The notes beneath the pieces were generated by a model. The model was not told the DNA's origin. It saw nothing but the letters and a program-made list of their open reading frames with translations, and made no database searches. A stretch of DNA of 64,000 nt from DASRIA01 sp963768885 (lineage in GTDB: Bacteria > Actinomycetota > Thermoleophilia > Solirubrobacterales > JBBDJG01), in NCBI GenBank assembly GCA_963768885.1, contig CAVYJN010000006.1:434001-498000 (forward strand), written 5' to 3'. This document shows, in pieces, positions 50,258 to 58,190 of this stretch. A program made the translations under genes and the position numbers. The first letter of the stretch is position 1, and every line of letters begins with the position of its first letter.

Positions 50258-50620
50258 GTGGAGCTCAAGACCCTTCGCAACATCGCGATCATCGCGGCGG
50301 TCGCGCTCGGCATCGCGTTCATCCCCGGCGGCAGCTCGACCGCCGAGCTGGTGCTCGCGATCATCTCGCTGGCGTTCCTGGCGGCGATCGGGTTCCTCGG
50401 CTACCGCCTCTACATGGAGCACAAGTTCACGCTCTGGAGCATGAGCGACCGCCACCGCGGCCAGCTCTACGCCGGCATCGCCGTCGCGTTCGCGACGCTC
50501 ACCGCGACCGACCGCCTGCTCGACAGCGGCCTCGGGCTCGTGCTCTGGATCGCGCTGCTCGCCGGCTCGGTGCTGGCGGTCTACAACGCCTGGGTCGAGT
50601 CGCGCCGCTACAGCATCTAG
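50258..50620 (+). CDS. Membrane protein of unknown function (120 aa)
   Basis: A 120-residue protein with about four hydrophobic helices (IAIIAAVALGIAFIPGG, ELVLAIISLAFLAAIGFLG, GIAVAFATLTATD, LVLWIALLAGSVLAVY) and a charged loop MEHKFTLWSMSDRHRGQ. I do not recognise it. It ends the phosphate island and has its own leaderless-type promoter. Confidence 0.8.
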   Translation: MELKTLRNIAIIAAVALGIAFIPGGSSTAELVLAIISLAFLAAIGFLGYRLYMEHKFTLWSMSDRHRGQLYAGIAVAFATLTATDRLLDSGLGLVLWIALLAGSVLAVYNAWVESRRYSI

Positions 50621-50660
50621 CTCCGCGCGGCTTTGCTTTCGCTTTCGTTGCTCCCCGGCG

Positions 50661-50689
50661 GTGACCGGTCACGCGCGCGCCCCTAGCCT
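50661..50689 (+). promoter_or_regulatory. Promoter of the Tad-like cluster with overlapping palindrome
   Basis: GTGACC (50661-50666) and TAGCCT (50684-50689) are 17 bp apart. The perfect palindrome GTGACCGGTCAC (50661-50672) covers the -35 and could be an operator. Confidence 0.5.
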
Positions 50690-50701
50690 CGGTCGTCAAG
50701 G

Positions 50702-51052
50702 ATGCGAGTCGCGGGAGCGAAACGGACGGACGCCGAACGCGGGCAGGCCACGATCGAGCTGCTCGGTGCCCTGCCCGCGGTGCTCCTGGTCGCGCTCGCC
50801 GGCTGGCAGCTGATGCTCGCGGGACAGGCGAGCTGGCTGGCCGGCAACGCGGCGCGCGTGGCGGCGCGCGCCGAGGCGGTCGGGGCAGACGCCGAGGCGG
50901 CGGCGCGCAGCGCGTTGCCGCGGCACCTGCGGCGTGACCTGCGCGTCGTGCGCCGCGACCGCGATGTCACCGTGCGCGTGCGGCTTCCGATCGTGGTGCG
51001 CGACTGGGGATCGCCGATCCGGATCCGCGCGACGGCGGGTGCGCCGCAGTGA
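50702..51052 (+). CDS. TadE-like pseudopilin (116 aa)
   Basis: A 116-residue protein with a short basic leader ending RGQATIELLGALPAVLLVALAGWQL, the TadE/Flp-type prepilin motif followed by a hydrophobic helix, and a soluble tail rich in alanine and arginine. TadE proteins are minor pseudopilins of type IVc (Tad) systems. The stop overlaps the next start by 4 bp. No Flp major pilin or TadA ATPase is in the window. Confidence 0.8.
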   Translation: MRVAGAKRTDAERGQATIELLGALPAVLLVALAGWQLMLAGQASWLAGNAARVAARAEAVGADAEAAARSALPRHLRRDLRVVRRDRDVTVRVRLPIVVRDWGSPIRIRATAGAPQ

Positions 51053-51393
51053 GACGCGACCGCGCGCGCGGCCAGGCGACCGTCGAGCTGATCGCGGGCG
51101 CGGTTGTGCTGACGCTCGTCGCGCTGGCAATGTTCCAGGTCCTCGCGGCCGGTCGCGCGGCGGCGATCGCGGCCGGCGCGGCCGAAGCGGCCGCGCTCGC
51201 GGTCGTGAACGGCCGGGACCCGGAGGCGGCGGCCCGCGCGGCGGCGCCGGGCTGGCCGGGCGACCGCATCCATGTGCGCGAACGGGCCGGCCGCGTGACC
51301 GTCACGCTCGAGTCGCCGGCGGCATTGCGCACGCTGCGTGCGCCGCTGCGCGTGACGTCGGCGGCGTTCGTGCGAAGGCCGGGCGGCGGATGA
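51049..51393 (+). CDS. TadE-like pseudopilin (114 aa)
   Basis: A second, related pseudopilin of 114 residues: RARGQATVELIAGAVVLTLVALAMFQV. The GTG start overlaps the previous stop (GTGA), and its stop overlaps the next ATG (ATGA), so three genes are coupled. The glutamate after RGQATVE matches the fifth-position glutamate needed for pseudopilin assembly. Confidence 0.8.
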   Translation: MRRDRARGQATVELIAGAVVLTLVALAMFQVLAAGRAAAIAAGAAEAAALAVVNGRDPEAAARAAAPGWPGDRIHVRERAGRVTVTLESPAALRTLRAPLRVTSAAFVRRPGGG

Positions 51394-51845
51394 CCTCGCT
51401 CGCGCGGCGCGTGCTCGAGCTGCTGGTCGAGCCGCCGGGCGAGCGCCCCGTCCGGACCCGCGTCCTGCACGTCGGCATCGTGGGCCTCGGCGCCGGGTCC
51501 GGCGCCACCACCGTCGCCCGCGGGCTCGCGCTCGAGCTACCCGGCGACGAGGTGTCCGACGGCGTCGCCCCGGGACCCGGCGGAGTCCTCGTGGCGGTTG
51601 CCGGACGGGACGCGGTGCCGGTGCTGGCGCGGCTCGTGGCGGAGCGCCTGGCGCCGCACCGCGCCCGCGCGGTGCTGGTCGCCAATCGCCCGGACGATCC
51701 CGACGAGTGGCGCGGCACCGAGGCGGTCTGCCTGCCGCCCTCGCGGCTCGCGGTGGCGCTGCTCGCGCGCGGCCGGAGGGCGCGCGGCCCGTTCGGGGCG
51801 GCGCTGCGGGAGCTCGCGGCCGCGATCAGGGAGGCGGGCGCGTGA
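51390..51845 (+). CDS. CpaE/MinD-like protein with degenerate P-loop
   Basis: A 151-residue protein with GIVGLGAGSGATTVARGLALELP, the place of a MinD/CpaE Walker A, but without the lysine of GKT; a serine-glycine-alanine stretch is there instead. The rest (LVAVAGRDAVPVLARLV, ARAVLVANRPDDPDEW) resembles the core strands of SIMIBI NTPases. CpaE positions Tad pili at the pole. This short version probably lacks ATPase activity. ATG at 51390. Confidence 0.65.
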   Translation: MTSLARRVLELLVEPPGERPVRTRVLHVGIVGLGAGSGATTVARGLALELPGDEVSDGVAPGPGGVLVAVAGRDAVPVLARLVAERLAPHRARAVLVANRPDDPDEWRGTEAVCLPPSRLAVALLARGRRARGPFGAALRELAAAIREAGA

Positions 51846-51847
51846 AG

Positions 51848-52969
51848 CTAGGCGTTGGCGCGGCCGGCGATCCAAACCTCGAACAGCGGATCGACGAGGC
51901 GCAGGGCGCCGGAGCCGGTCCGCTGGAGGTCTCCACGCCGCAGCAGTGCGGCGGCCCCGCTTTGCGCGCCGCTCTTGGTGAGCTGAAAGCGCTGCAGCGT
52001 GTCACGGGCGTACAGGGAGCCATGCGCGGATGCCACGGCGCCGAGGACGCGCCTCTGGCCCTCGGGCAGCCTCGACGACGCGAACTCGAACGCCTCCTGG
52101 AGCTCCCGAAAGACGGATGACAGCGCCCGTGCCCATGTCTCCTCGTCGGCTTCCCCGCCGCGCGGTGTCTGCTCCCAGAGGTGGTGCGCGACCAGCATCG
52201 CACGCTGCGGGTGGCCTCTGACGAGATCGAGCAACGGCTCGAGCATCGCGCCAACCTCGCGGCGGCTCTCCTCGAAGCGGCGGGCGACGTAAGTGCTGAC
52301 GTCCGCGTCGAGCAGCGGGTCGAGCCGGATCGCGCGAGCCTGACCGAACAGCGGTCGTTCGCGGTCGTCGAAGAGCTCGGCCATCAGACCCGGATGCGAG
52401 CCGGCGAAGATGTAGGAGGCCGCATCGGCGTGGTGCTGGATCCGGCCGCGGATCACCCCGTCTATCCCATGGCCCGCGCTGAGGGCCTCCTGGAACTCGT
52501 CGAAGATCACGAGCACCCGCTGACCGTGTCGCTCGAAGACGCGGGCCGGCAGGTCCAGCAGCCGATGCAGTCGCCGCAGGAGGTCGTCGTCGGGCTGGAG
52601 CTGCACTTCGAGGCGCGCCGCCGGGGTGCCCAGCGACGCCCCGGGCCGCAGCGTGCGCAGCACGTCGTCCACGAACCGTCGAACAGCTCCCTTGAGGCTC
52701 CGGCGATAGGCCTCCTCGATGTTTATCGCCACGTCGGCCAGGGTCAGCACACCCGAGAAGTCGACGTAGACCGGCACCATCCCGGCCTTGTCGGCATCGG
52801 CCATCGTCCTGCGGATCAGCGTCGTCTTGCCGTAGCGACGGGGGGCGGACAGGCGGCTGTTGTGCCCACCCTCGGCGAGCGCGAGAAGCTGGGCGGCCTC
52901 ATCCTCCCGGTCGATCAGCTGCTCCGGCGGCAGGGGCTTGTCGTAGACGAACGGGTTCAGCTCTGTCAT
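51848..52969 (-). CDS. AAA ATPase (archaeal ATPase-like, PF01637)
   Basis: A 373-residue ATPase with Walker A SAPRRYGKTTLIRR, Walker B VLVIFDEFQEA and sensor IFAGSHPGLM, followed by a winged-helix tail (LQRFQLTKSGAQSGAAALLRRG). This family often occurs in mobile or variable regions with unknown roles in DNA or stress processes. It is convergent with the TadE operon, its stop is 2 bp from the neighbouring stop, and it lies between genes of the Tad-like cluster. TACCCT is 7 nt before the ATG. Its upstream region is A+T-richer than its surroundings. Confidence 0.87.
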   Translation of the reverse strand: MTELNPFVYDKPLPPEQLIDREDEAAQLLALAEGGHNSRLSAPRRYGKTTLIRRTMADADKAGMVPVYVDFSGVLTLADVAINIEEAYRRSLKGAVRRFVDDVLRTLRPGASLGTPAARLEVQLQPDDDLLRRLHRLLDLPARVFERHGQRVLVIFDEFQEALSAGHGIDGVIRGRIQHHADAASYIFAGSHPGLMAELFDDRERPLFGQARAIRLDPLLDADVSTYVARRFEESRREVGAMLEPLLDLVRGHPQRAMLVAHHLWEQTPRGGEADEETWARALSSVFRELQEAFEFASSRLPEGQRRVLGAVASAHGSLYARDTLQRFQLTKSGAQSGAAALLRRGDLQRTGSGALRLVDPLFEVWIAGRANA

Positions 52970-52976
52970 CGACTGA

Positions 52977-52982
52977 AGGGTA
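52977..52982 (-). promoter_or_regulatory. -10 hexamer, leaderless ATPase transcript
   Basis: TACCCT on the minus strand, exactly 7 nt upstream of the ATG at 52969. Confidence 0.55.
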
Positions 52983-53124
52983 CCAAACAGTACGCTTCTT
53001 ACATACTATCTAGGGCGGTATCACCGTACAAAACTCGTAGAGCCAGAACCCGCACACCGGCGCGCGCCTTTCCCGACACCGGCGCGCTGACGCGTTACAC
53101 CCTTCCGCCTAGCGTGCGCCCGGT

Positions 53125-54474
53125 ATGGCCGTCACGGCGGATCCAGGGCGAACGGACTCCCAACGCGGGCAGGCGCTGCTCGCGACGCTCGCGGCTTTGC
53201 TCGTGCTGGTGCTCGGTGCGTCCCTGCTCTTCTCGCTCGGTCGCGCGCTCGCCGGAAAGGGCCGCATCCAGCGGGCCGCGGACCTCGCCGCCCTGTCGGC
53301 CGCGCGTGCGATGCGCGACGACCTGCGACGACTCTACGAGCCGGCGCTGATCGACGGCCGCCCGAGTCCCTATCACCTGAGCGAGGCCGCGTACCTCGCG
53401 AGGGCGCGTGCCGCGGCGCTCGCGGCGGCGCGCGCAAACGGGGTGCAGGCGCGCCTCGCCGACGTGCGCTTCCCCGGCGGTGCGGGCGGGCCGCCGACGC
53501 GCGTCAAGGTGATCGTGCACGACCGGCTCCCCATCCGCGCGCCGGGCGAGCGGGGCGGGGAGGCCCCCGTGGAGGGCGTCGCCGTGGCCGAGATGACCGC
53601 GCCCGCGGGGGACGGCGCGGCGCTCGAGGCCTCGGGCGGCGGATACGCCGGTCCGCTCGCCTACCGCCAGGGCAAGCCGATGCGACCGGATGTCGCGCGC
53701 GCCTTTGACCGCATGGCGGCCGCAGCGCGCGCGGACGGCGTCCATCTGATCGTGACCTCCGGGTACCGCTCCGACGCCGAGCAGGCCGAGCTCTACGCGC
53801 GCCACCCCGATCCCAAGTGGGTCGCGCCGCCCGGCAAGTCGCTGCACCGGCTCGGCACGGAGCTCGACCTCGGCCCGCCGTCGGCCTACGGATGGCTCGC
53901 CCGCAACGCCGGGCGCTTCCATTTCGTGCAGCGCTACAGCTGGGAGCCCTGGCACTACGGCTTCAGCCTCAATCCGCGCTCGACGCCGCCCTCGTACTCA
54001 GGCGCGGGGCGCCCGGGTGACGGGCGCAGCGCGGTGCCGGCTTTCGTCCCGGCGGCCTATCGCGATCCGATCGCACGCGCCGCCAGCCGCTGGAACCTGT
54101 CCGCCGCGCTGCTCGCGGCGCAGCTTCAGGTGGAGAGCGGCTTCGACCCGTCCGCGGTCAGCCCGGCCGGGGCGCGCGGCATCGCGCAGTTCATGCCCGG
54201 GACAGCGCGCTCCTACGGGCTCGCCGACCCATTCGACGCGCAGGCCGCGATCTCGGCGCAGGCGCACCTGATGCGCGACCTCCTGCGGCGATTCGGGTCG
54301 GTGTCGCTTGCGCTTGCCGCCTACAACGCCGGGCCGGCGCCGGTCGCCCGCTGCGGCTGCGTGCCCGCCTATCCGGAGACGCGTGCATATGTGGTGCGCG
54401 TCCTCGCGCTGATGGGGTCCGCCGGCGACCTGCTTCCGGGCGCGCCCGGTTTGGAGGTGAGGCTCGTGGCTTGA
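53125..54474 (+). CDS. TadG-like / VanY carboxypeptidase / lytic transglycosylase fusion
   Basis: A 449-residue protein with three parts. Residues 1-170 are pseudopilin/TadG-like: RGQALLATLAALLVLVLGAS then RAADLAALSAARAMRDD. Residues 185-290 are a D-Ala-D-Ala carboxypeptidase of the VanY type with SGYRSDAEQ, His241 and Asp248 in LHRLGTELDLG, and EPWHYGF (His277). Residues 305-435 are a lytic transglycosylase with catalytic Glu337 in VESGFDPSAVSPAGARGIAQF and AYNAGPAPV. The order puts two cell-wall-cutting domains outside the membrane. TAGCGT lies 9 nt before the ATG. Confidence 0.88.
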   Translation: MAVTADPGRTDSQRGQALLATLAALLVLVLGASLLFSLGRALAGKGRIQRAADLAALSAARAMRDDLRRLYEPALIDGRPSPYHLSEAAYLARARAAALAAARANGVQARLADVRFPGGAGGPPTRVKVIVHDRLPIRAPGERGGEAPVEGVAVAEMTAPAGDGAALEASGGGYAGPLAYRQGKPMRPDVARAFDRMAAAARADGVHLIVTSGYRSDAEQAELYARHPDPKWVAPPGKSLHRLGTELDLGPPSAYGWLARNAGRFHFVQRYSWEPWHYGFSLNPRSTPPSYSGAGRPGDGRSAVPAFVPAAYRDPIARAASRWNLSAALLAAQLQVESGFDPSAVSPAGARGIAQFMPGTARSYGLADPFDAQAAISAQAHLMRDLLRRFGSVSLALAAYNAGPAPVARCGCVPAYPETRAYVVRVLALMGSAGDLLPGAPGLEVRLVA

Positions 54475-54480
54475 GGGCGC

Positions 54481-54966
54481 TCAGGTCGCCGCGACGCCGT
54501 CGGCCGCGCTGCGCAGCGCGGCGACGTCGAGCTTGCTCATCTTGAGCATCGCCTGCATCGCGCGCCGGGCGCGCTCCGGGTCGGGGTCCGCGAACAGCTC
54601 TTCCATCCCGGTCGGCACGACCTGCCAGGACAGGCCGTACCTGTCCTTCAGCCACCCGCACGGCCCTTCCTCGCCGCCCTCGGACAGCCGCTCCCAGTAG
54701 TAGTCGACCTCGTCCTGGTCCTCGCACGTGATCTGGAAGGAGACGGCCTCGTCGAACGTGAACTGGGGGCCGCCGTTGATGCCGACGAAGCGCTGACCGT
54801 CCAGCTCGAACTCCACGGTCATGACCATGCCGGCCTCCCGCGGCGCGTCCTCGGTGTAGTGGGCGACGTTCACGACCCGCGAGTTCTTGAAGACGGATGT
54901 GTAGAAGCCCGCGGCCTCCTCGGCCTCGGTGTCGAACCACAGGTTCGGGACGATCTTCTGCTGCAT
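54481..54966 (-). CDS. VOC superfamily protein (PhnB-like)
   Basis: A 161-residue protein of the PhnB/3-demethylubiquinone methyltransferase-like group, with MQQKIVPNLWFDTEAEEAAGFYTSVFKNS, GINGGPQFTFDEAVSFQITCED, CGWLKDRYGLSWQVVP and a helical end RAMQAMLKMSKLDVAAL. Members are often annotated as methyltransferases, but this is doubtful. The ATG at 54966 has GAGGAGG with 7 nt spacing. Confidence 0.9.
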   Translation of the reverse strand: MQQKIVPNLWFDTEAEEAAGFYTSVFKNSRVVNVAHYTEDAPREAGMVMTVEFELDGQRFVGINGGPQFTFDEAVSFQITCEDQDEVDYYWERLSEGGEEGPCGWLKDRYGLSWQVVPTGMEELFADPDPERARRAMQAMLKMSKLDVAALRSAADGVAAT

Positions 54967-55058
54967 GGCGCTGCCTCCTCTCGTACGGCGGGAAGGGGTT
55001 CCCGCGACGAATACTGAAGGTGTAGACCATCGCGCGGGGAGAAACTCATCGGCGCCCG

Positions 55059-56282
55059 CTACGCCTCCTGCGGCAGCCGCTCCGGATCTCGCACGGCGGG
55101 CACTGCGAGGAAGAGCCCGATCATCGCGACCGCCCCGAGCACGCCCGCGCCCGCCAGCGTCGCCTTCGCGCCGACCAGCTCGGCGACCGGTCCGGTGAGC
55201 GCGAACGACACCGGTATCAGCCCGATCGAGACGAACCAGTCGAGCGAGGACACGCGCCCTAGCAGTGCGCTCGGCACGAGCGTGTGCATGAGGGTGTTCC
55301 ACACGACCATGCCGACGGTGTTGGCCGCGAAGGTCACGAACGCGACCACGTACATCTGCCACGGCGTCGACGCGAGCGCGAATCCAGCCGTCAGCAGGGT
55401 CGCCAGGGTCCACGCCATGAACATCATGGTGACCGCGCGCGGCGGCATGTCGCGGCGCCCCATGACGAGCGCGGCGGCAATCGCGCCGAGGCCTCCGGCG
55501 CCGAGCACGAAGCCGAACGTCGCGGCATCGCGCTCGAGGTCGTTCTTGATCAGGTAGGGCAGCAGCACCTCGATCGGCCCGTAGCTGGCGAGCAGCGCGA
55601 GCGCGGCGGAGGCGAGCGTGACCCACAGCCAGGCATGTGCGCGGACGTAGCGCCAGGCCTCCGCCAGGTCCTCGCGCACCGAGCGCTCCCGGGCCGCGGC
55701 GCCCGCCGGCTTCGGCGAGATCAGCACCAGCGCGAGCAGCGAGGCCGCGAACGTCCCGGCATCGAGCGCGAATGCGGCGCCCACGCCGAGCAGGTCGATC
55801 GTCACGCCGCCGAGCGCCGGGCCCGCGAAGCGGATGCCGATCGGCTCGACCAGCTCCTTCAGCGCGTTCGCGCGCAGCAGGTCGGCCTGCGGCACGACCT
55901 GGGGGATGATCGCCGTGAACGACGGCTGGAAGAGCGCCTCGCCGACGCCGTAGACGACGGAGAGGACGAGCAGGTGCCACAGCTCGATCGCCCCGGCCAG
56001 CGAGAGCGCCGCCATCGCGCCGAGCGCCGCCATGCGCAACACGTCTCCGGCGATCAGGACCGAGCGGCGATCGAGGCGGTCGCTCGCGACGCCGGCCGCG
56101 AGCAGCGCGAGGACCATCGGCAGGGTCCACGCGATGCCGACCACCGCGAGCGCGGTGGGCGCGTTGGAGATCTCGTAGACCTGCCACGGCAGCGCGACGA
56201 AGAAGATGCCGTCGCCGACCATCGAGATGCTCTGGCCCGCCCAGAGCAGGCGGAACTCGCGGTGTCGCAGCGTTCGCAGCAC
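55059..56282 (-). CDS. MFS transporter (EntS-like, MFS_3)
   Basis: A 407-residue major facilitator of about twelve helices. FRLLWAGQSISMVGDGIFFVALPW is the start typical of MFS_3 exporters, ASDRLDRRSVLIAGDVLR is the motif A loop, and FQPSFTAIIPQVVPQADLLRANAL is the conserved segment of EntS/MdrA-type drug or siderophore exporters. GTG at 56282 is preceded 7 nt upstream by TAACCT. It diverges from uvrC over 36 bp. Confidence 0.92.
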   Translation of the reverse strand: MLRTLRHREFRLLWAGQSISMVGDGIFFVALPWQVYEISNAPTALAVVGIAWTLPMVLALLAAGVASDRLDRRSVLIAGDVLRMAALGAMAALSLAGAIELWHLLVLSVVYGVGEALFQPSFTAIIPQVVPQADLLRANALKELVEPIGIRFAGPALGGVTIDLLGVGAAFALDAGTFAASLLALVLISPKPAGAAARERSVREDLAEAWRYVRAHAWLWVTLASAALALLASYGPIEVLLPYLIKNDLERDAATFGFVLGAGGLGAIAAALVMGRRDMPPRAVTMMFMAWTLATLLTAGFALASTPWQMYVVAFVTFAANTVGMVVWNTLMHTLVPSALLGRVSSLDWFVSIGLIPVSFALTGPVAELVGAKATLAGAGVLGAVAMIGLFLAVPAVRDPERLPQEA

Positions 56283-56289
56283 CCGGCCG

Positions 56290-56295
56290 AGGTTA
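56290..56295 (-). promoter_or_regulatory. -10 hexamer, leaderless MFS transcript
   Basis: TAACCT on the minus strand, exactly 7 nt upstream of the GTG at 56282. Confidence 0.55.
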
Positions 56296-56305
56296 GTGGC
56301 CCGCC

Positions 56306-56311
56306 TAAGCT
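56306..56311 (+). promoter_or_regulatory. -10 hexamer, leaderless uvrC transcript
   Basis: TAAGCT, exactly 7 nt before the ATG at 56319. It is 10 bp from the MFS hexamer on the other strand, so the two promoters overlap at their core. Confidence 0.6.
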
Positions 56312-56318
56312 TGAAGAG

Positions 56319-58190
56319 ATGGCCTCCACGTCCAACGGAAAGCTCCAAGACCAGCGCCGGGCGCTGCCCGACGCCCCCGGCGTCTACCTGTTCAAGGACA
56401 CCGAAGGCCGCGTGCTCTACGTGGGCAAGGCGAAGTCGATCCGCAAGCGCGTCGCCTCGCACTTCAGCAAGAGCTCCGTCACCGGAGCGGACGAGATGCT
56501 GTCGCGGGTCGACCACATCGAGTTCATCGCGACCGCGAACGAGGCCGAGGCGCTGCTCGCCGAGCAGCGCTTCATCAAGCAGCACCGCCCGCCTTTCAAC
56601 ATCCGCCTGCGCGACGACAAGTCGTATCCGTACATCGGCATCTCGCTGGAGGAGCGCTACCCGCGCGTCTACTTCACCCGTGAGCGCCATCGCGCGGAGC
56701 GCGCGTACTTCGGCCCCTTCTCGAGCGCGAAGCGCGTGCGCGAGACGCTCGACCTGCTCGGCCAGCTGTTCCCGTACCGCACGTGCGAGGGCCCCGAGCC
56801 GGGCCGCAGCTCGGGCAGCCCGTGCCTCGACTACTACATCAAGCGCTGCGGGGCGCCCTGCGTCGACTACGTCACCGAGCAGGAGTACCGCTCGAACATC
56901 CAGGCGATCATCAGCTTCCTCTCGGGCCGCTACCGGCAGATCGAGCGAGAGCTCGAGCGCGAGATGACCCGCGCCGCCGGGGGCCAGGCGTTCGAGCAGG
57001 CCGCCGTCTACCGCAACCGCCTGAGAGCCGTGCGCTCGCTGTTCGAGCGCCAGCGCATCGCGAGCGGCACGATCGGCACGCTCGACGTCGTGGGCGTCGC
57101 CGTCGACGGCACGGACGCGAACGCCCAGGTCTTCCAGGTGCGCGACGGTGTGCTCGCCGATCGCCAGAGCTTCTACCTGGAGAACCGCGCCGGCCGCAGC
57201 GTCGACGAGGTCGCGGAGGAGTTCGTGATCCAGTACTACTCGACGTCGCTGTCGATCCCGGCGGAGATCGTCGGGCTGCCTTCCCTGGCCGACGCGGCGG
57301 TCGTGAGGCAGGCGCTCGAGGAGCGGCGTGAGGGGCCCGTCGACATCCGCCACGCGCGGCGCGGCGAGAAGCGGCGCCTGTACGAGCTGGCCGAGCGCAA
57401 CGCGCGGCTCGCGATCGAGCAGGACAAGCTGCGCAGCGAGCGCAGGCGCCAGCAGCGCGTCGATGCGCTCAACGACCTGCGCGAGGCGCTCGGCATGGAC
57501 GCGCTGCCGGTGCGCATCGAGGGCTACGACATCTCCAACCTCGGCCCGGAGCACACCGTCGCGTCGATGGTCGTGTTCGAAGGTGGTGCGCCGCGCAAGT
57601 CCGACTACCGCCGTTTCAAGGTCCGGGCGCTGTCCGGGCGCCAGGACGACTTCGCCGCGTTGCAGGAGGTCACCTCGCGCCGGCTGGCGCAGTGGCTCGA
57701 GCAGCGCGCGCGCTCGCCGCACGACCCCGAGCGCGACGCGAGCTTCGCGTCGCTGCCCGCGCTGGTCGTGATCGACGGGGGCAAGGGCCAGCTTTCGAGC
57801 AGCGTGCGCGCGCTGGAGGAGTTCATGGAGCAGGGCGTCGTCGTGGTCAGCCTCGCCAAGCGGCTCGAGGAGATCCATGTGCCGGGCCGCGCGCGGCCGA
57901 TCGTGCTGCCGCGCGACTCCCGCGCGCTCCAGCTGCTCCAGCGGATCCGCGACGAGGCGCACCGCTTCGCGCTCGAGCATCACCGCCAGCGCCGCGGCCA
58001 GGCGATGAAGAAGTCGGTGCTCGACGAGCTGCCCGGCATCGGGCCCGCGCGCAAGCGCACGCTGCTGCGTCACTTCGGCTCGCCGGAGCGATTCCTCGGC
58101 GCGACGCGCGAGGAGCTCGAGGCGGTGCCGGGGCTACCGGGAAAGCTCGCCCGCCAGATCCACGAGCAGCTTCATAAAACAGGTGCCTGA
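56319..58190 (+). CDS. uvrC: Excinuclease ABC subunit C
   Basis: Makes both incisions in nucleotide-excision repair with UvrA and UvrB. At 623 residues it has the GIY-YIG nuclease (GVYLFKDTEGRVLYVGKAKSI), the Cys-rich linker (CEGPEPGRSSGSPCLDYYIKR then CGAPC), the UVR segment, the RNase H-like domain (EGYDISNLGPEHTVASMVVF, VIDGGKGQ) and a helix-hairpin-helix end (LDELPGIGPARKRTLLRHF). The ATG at 56319 is favoured by the 7-nt leaderless spacing. A hairpin covers the stop codon. No LexA box is visible upstream. Confidence 0.97.
   Translation: MASTSNGKLQDQRRALPDAPGVYLFKDTEGRVLYVGKAKSIRKRVASHFSKSSVTGADEMLSRVDHIEFIATANEAEALLAEQRFIKQHRPPFNIRLRDDKSYPYIGISLEERYPRVYFTRERHRAERAYFGPFSSAKRVRETLDLLGQLFPYRTCEGPEPGRSSGSPCLDYYIKRCGAPCVDYVTEQEYRSNIQAIISFLSGRYRQIERELEREMTRAAGGQAFEQAAVYRNRLRAVRSLFERQRIASGTIGTLDVVGVAVDGTDANAQVFQVRDGVLADRQSFYLENRAGRSVDEVAEEFVIQYYSTSLSIPAEIVGLPSLADAAVVRQALEERREGPVDIRHARRGEKRRLYELAERNARLAIEQDKLRSERRRQQRVDALNDLREALGMDALPVRIEGYDISNLGPEHTVASMVVFEGGAPRKSDYRRFKVRALSGRQDDFAALQEVTSRRLAQWLEQRARSPHDPERDASFASLPALVVIDGGKGQLSSSVRALEEFMEQGVVVVSLAKRLEEIHVPGRARPIVLPRDSRALQLLQRIRDEAHRFALEHHRQRRGQAMKKSVLDELPGIGPARKRTLLRHFGSPERFLGATREELEAVPGLPGKLARQIHEQLHKTGA

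Noticed and set aside
53054..53090. Direct repeat ACACCGGCGCGC before the fusion gene
   Set aside because: Two 12-bp G+C-rich copies 25 bp apart in a G+C-rich region are weak evidence, with no symmetry or promoter alignment.
56206..57771. Long arginine/serine- and alanine-rich reading frames over uvrC and elsewhere
   Set aside because: They are shadows produced by high G+C in other frames; they have no motifs or start signals and run through well-supported genes.
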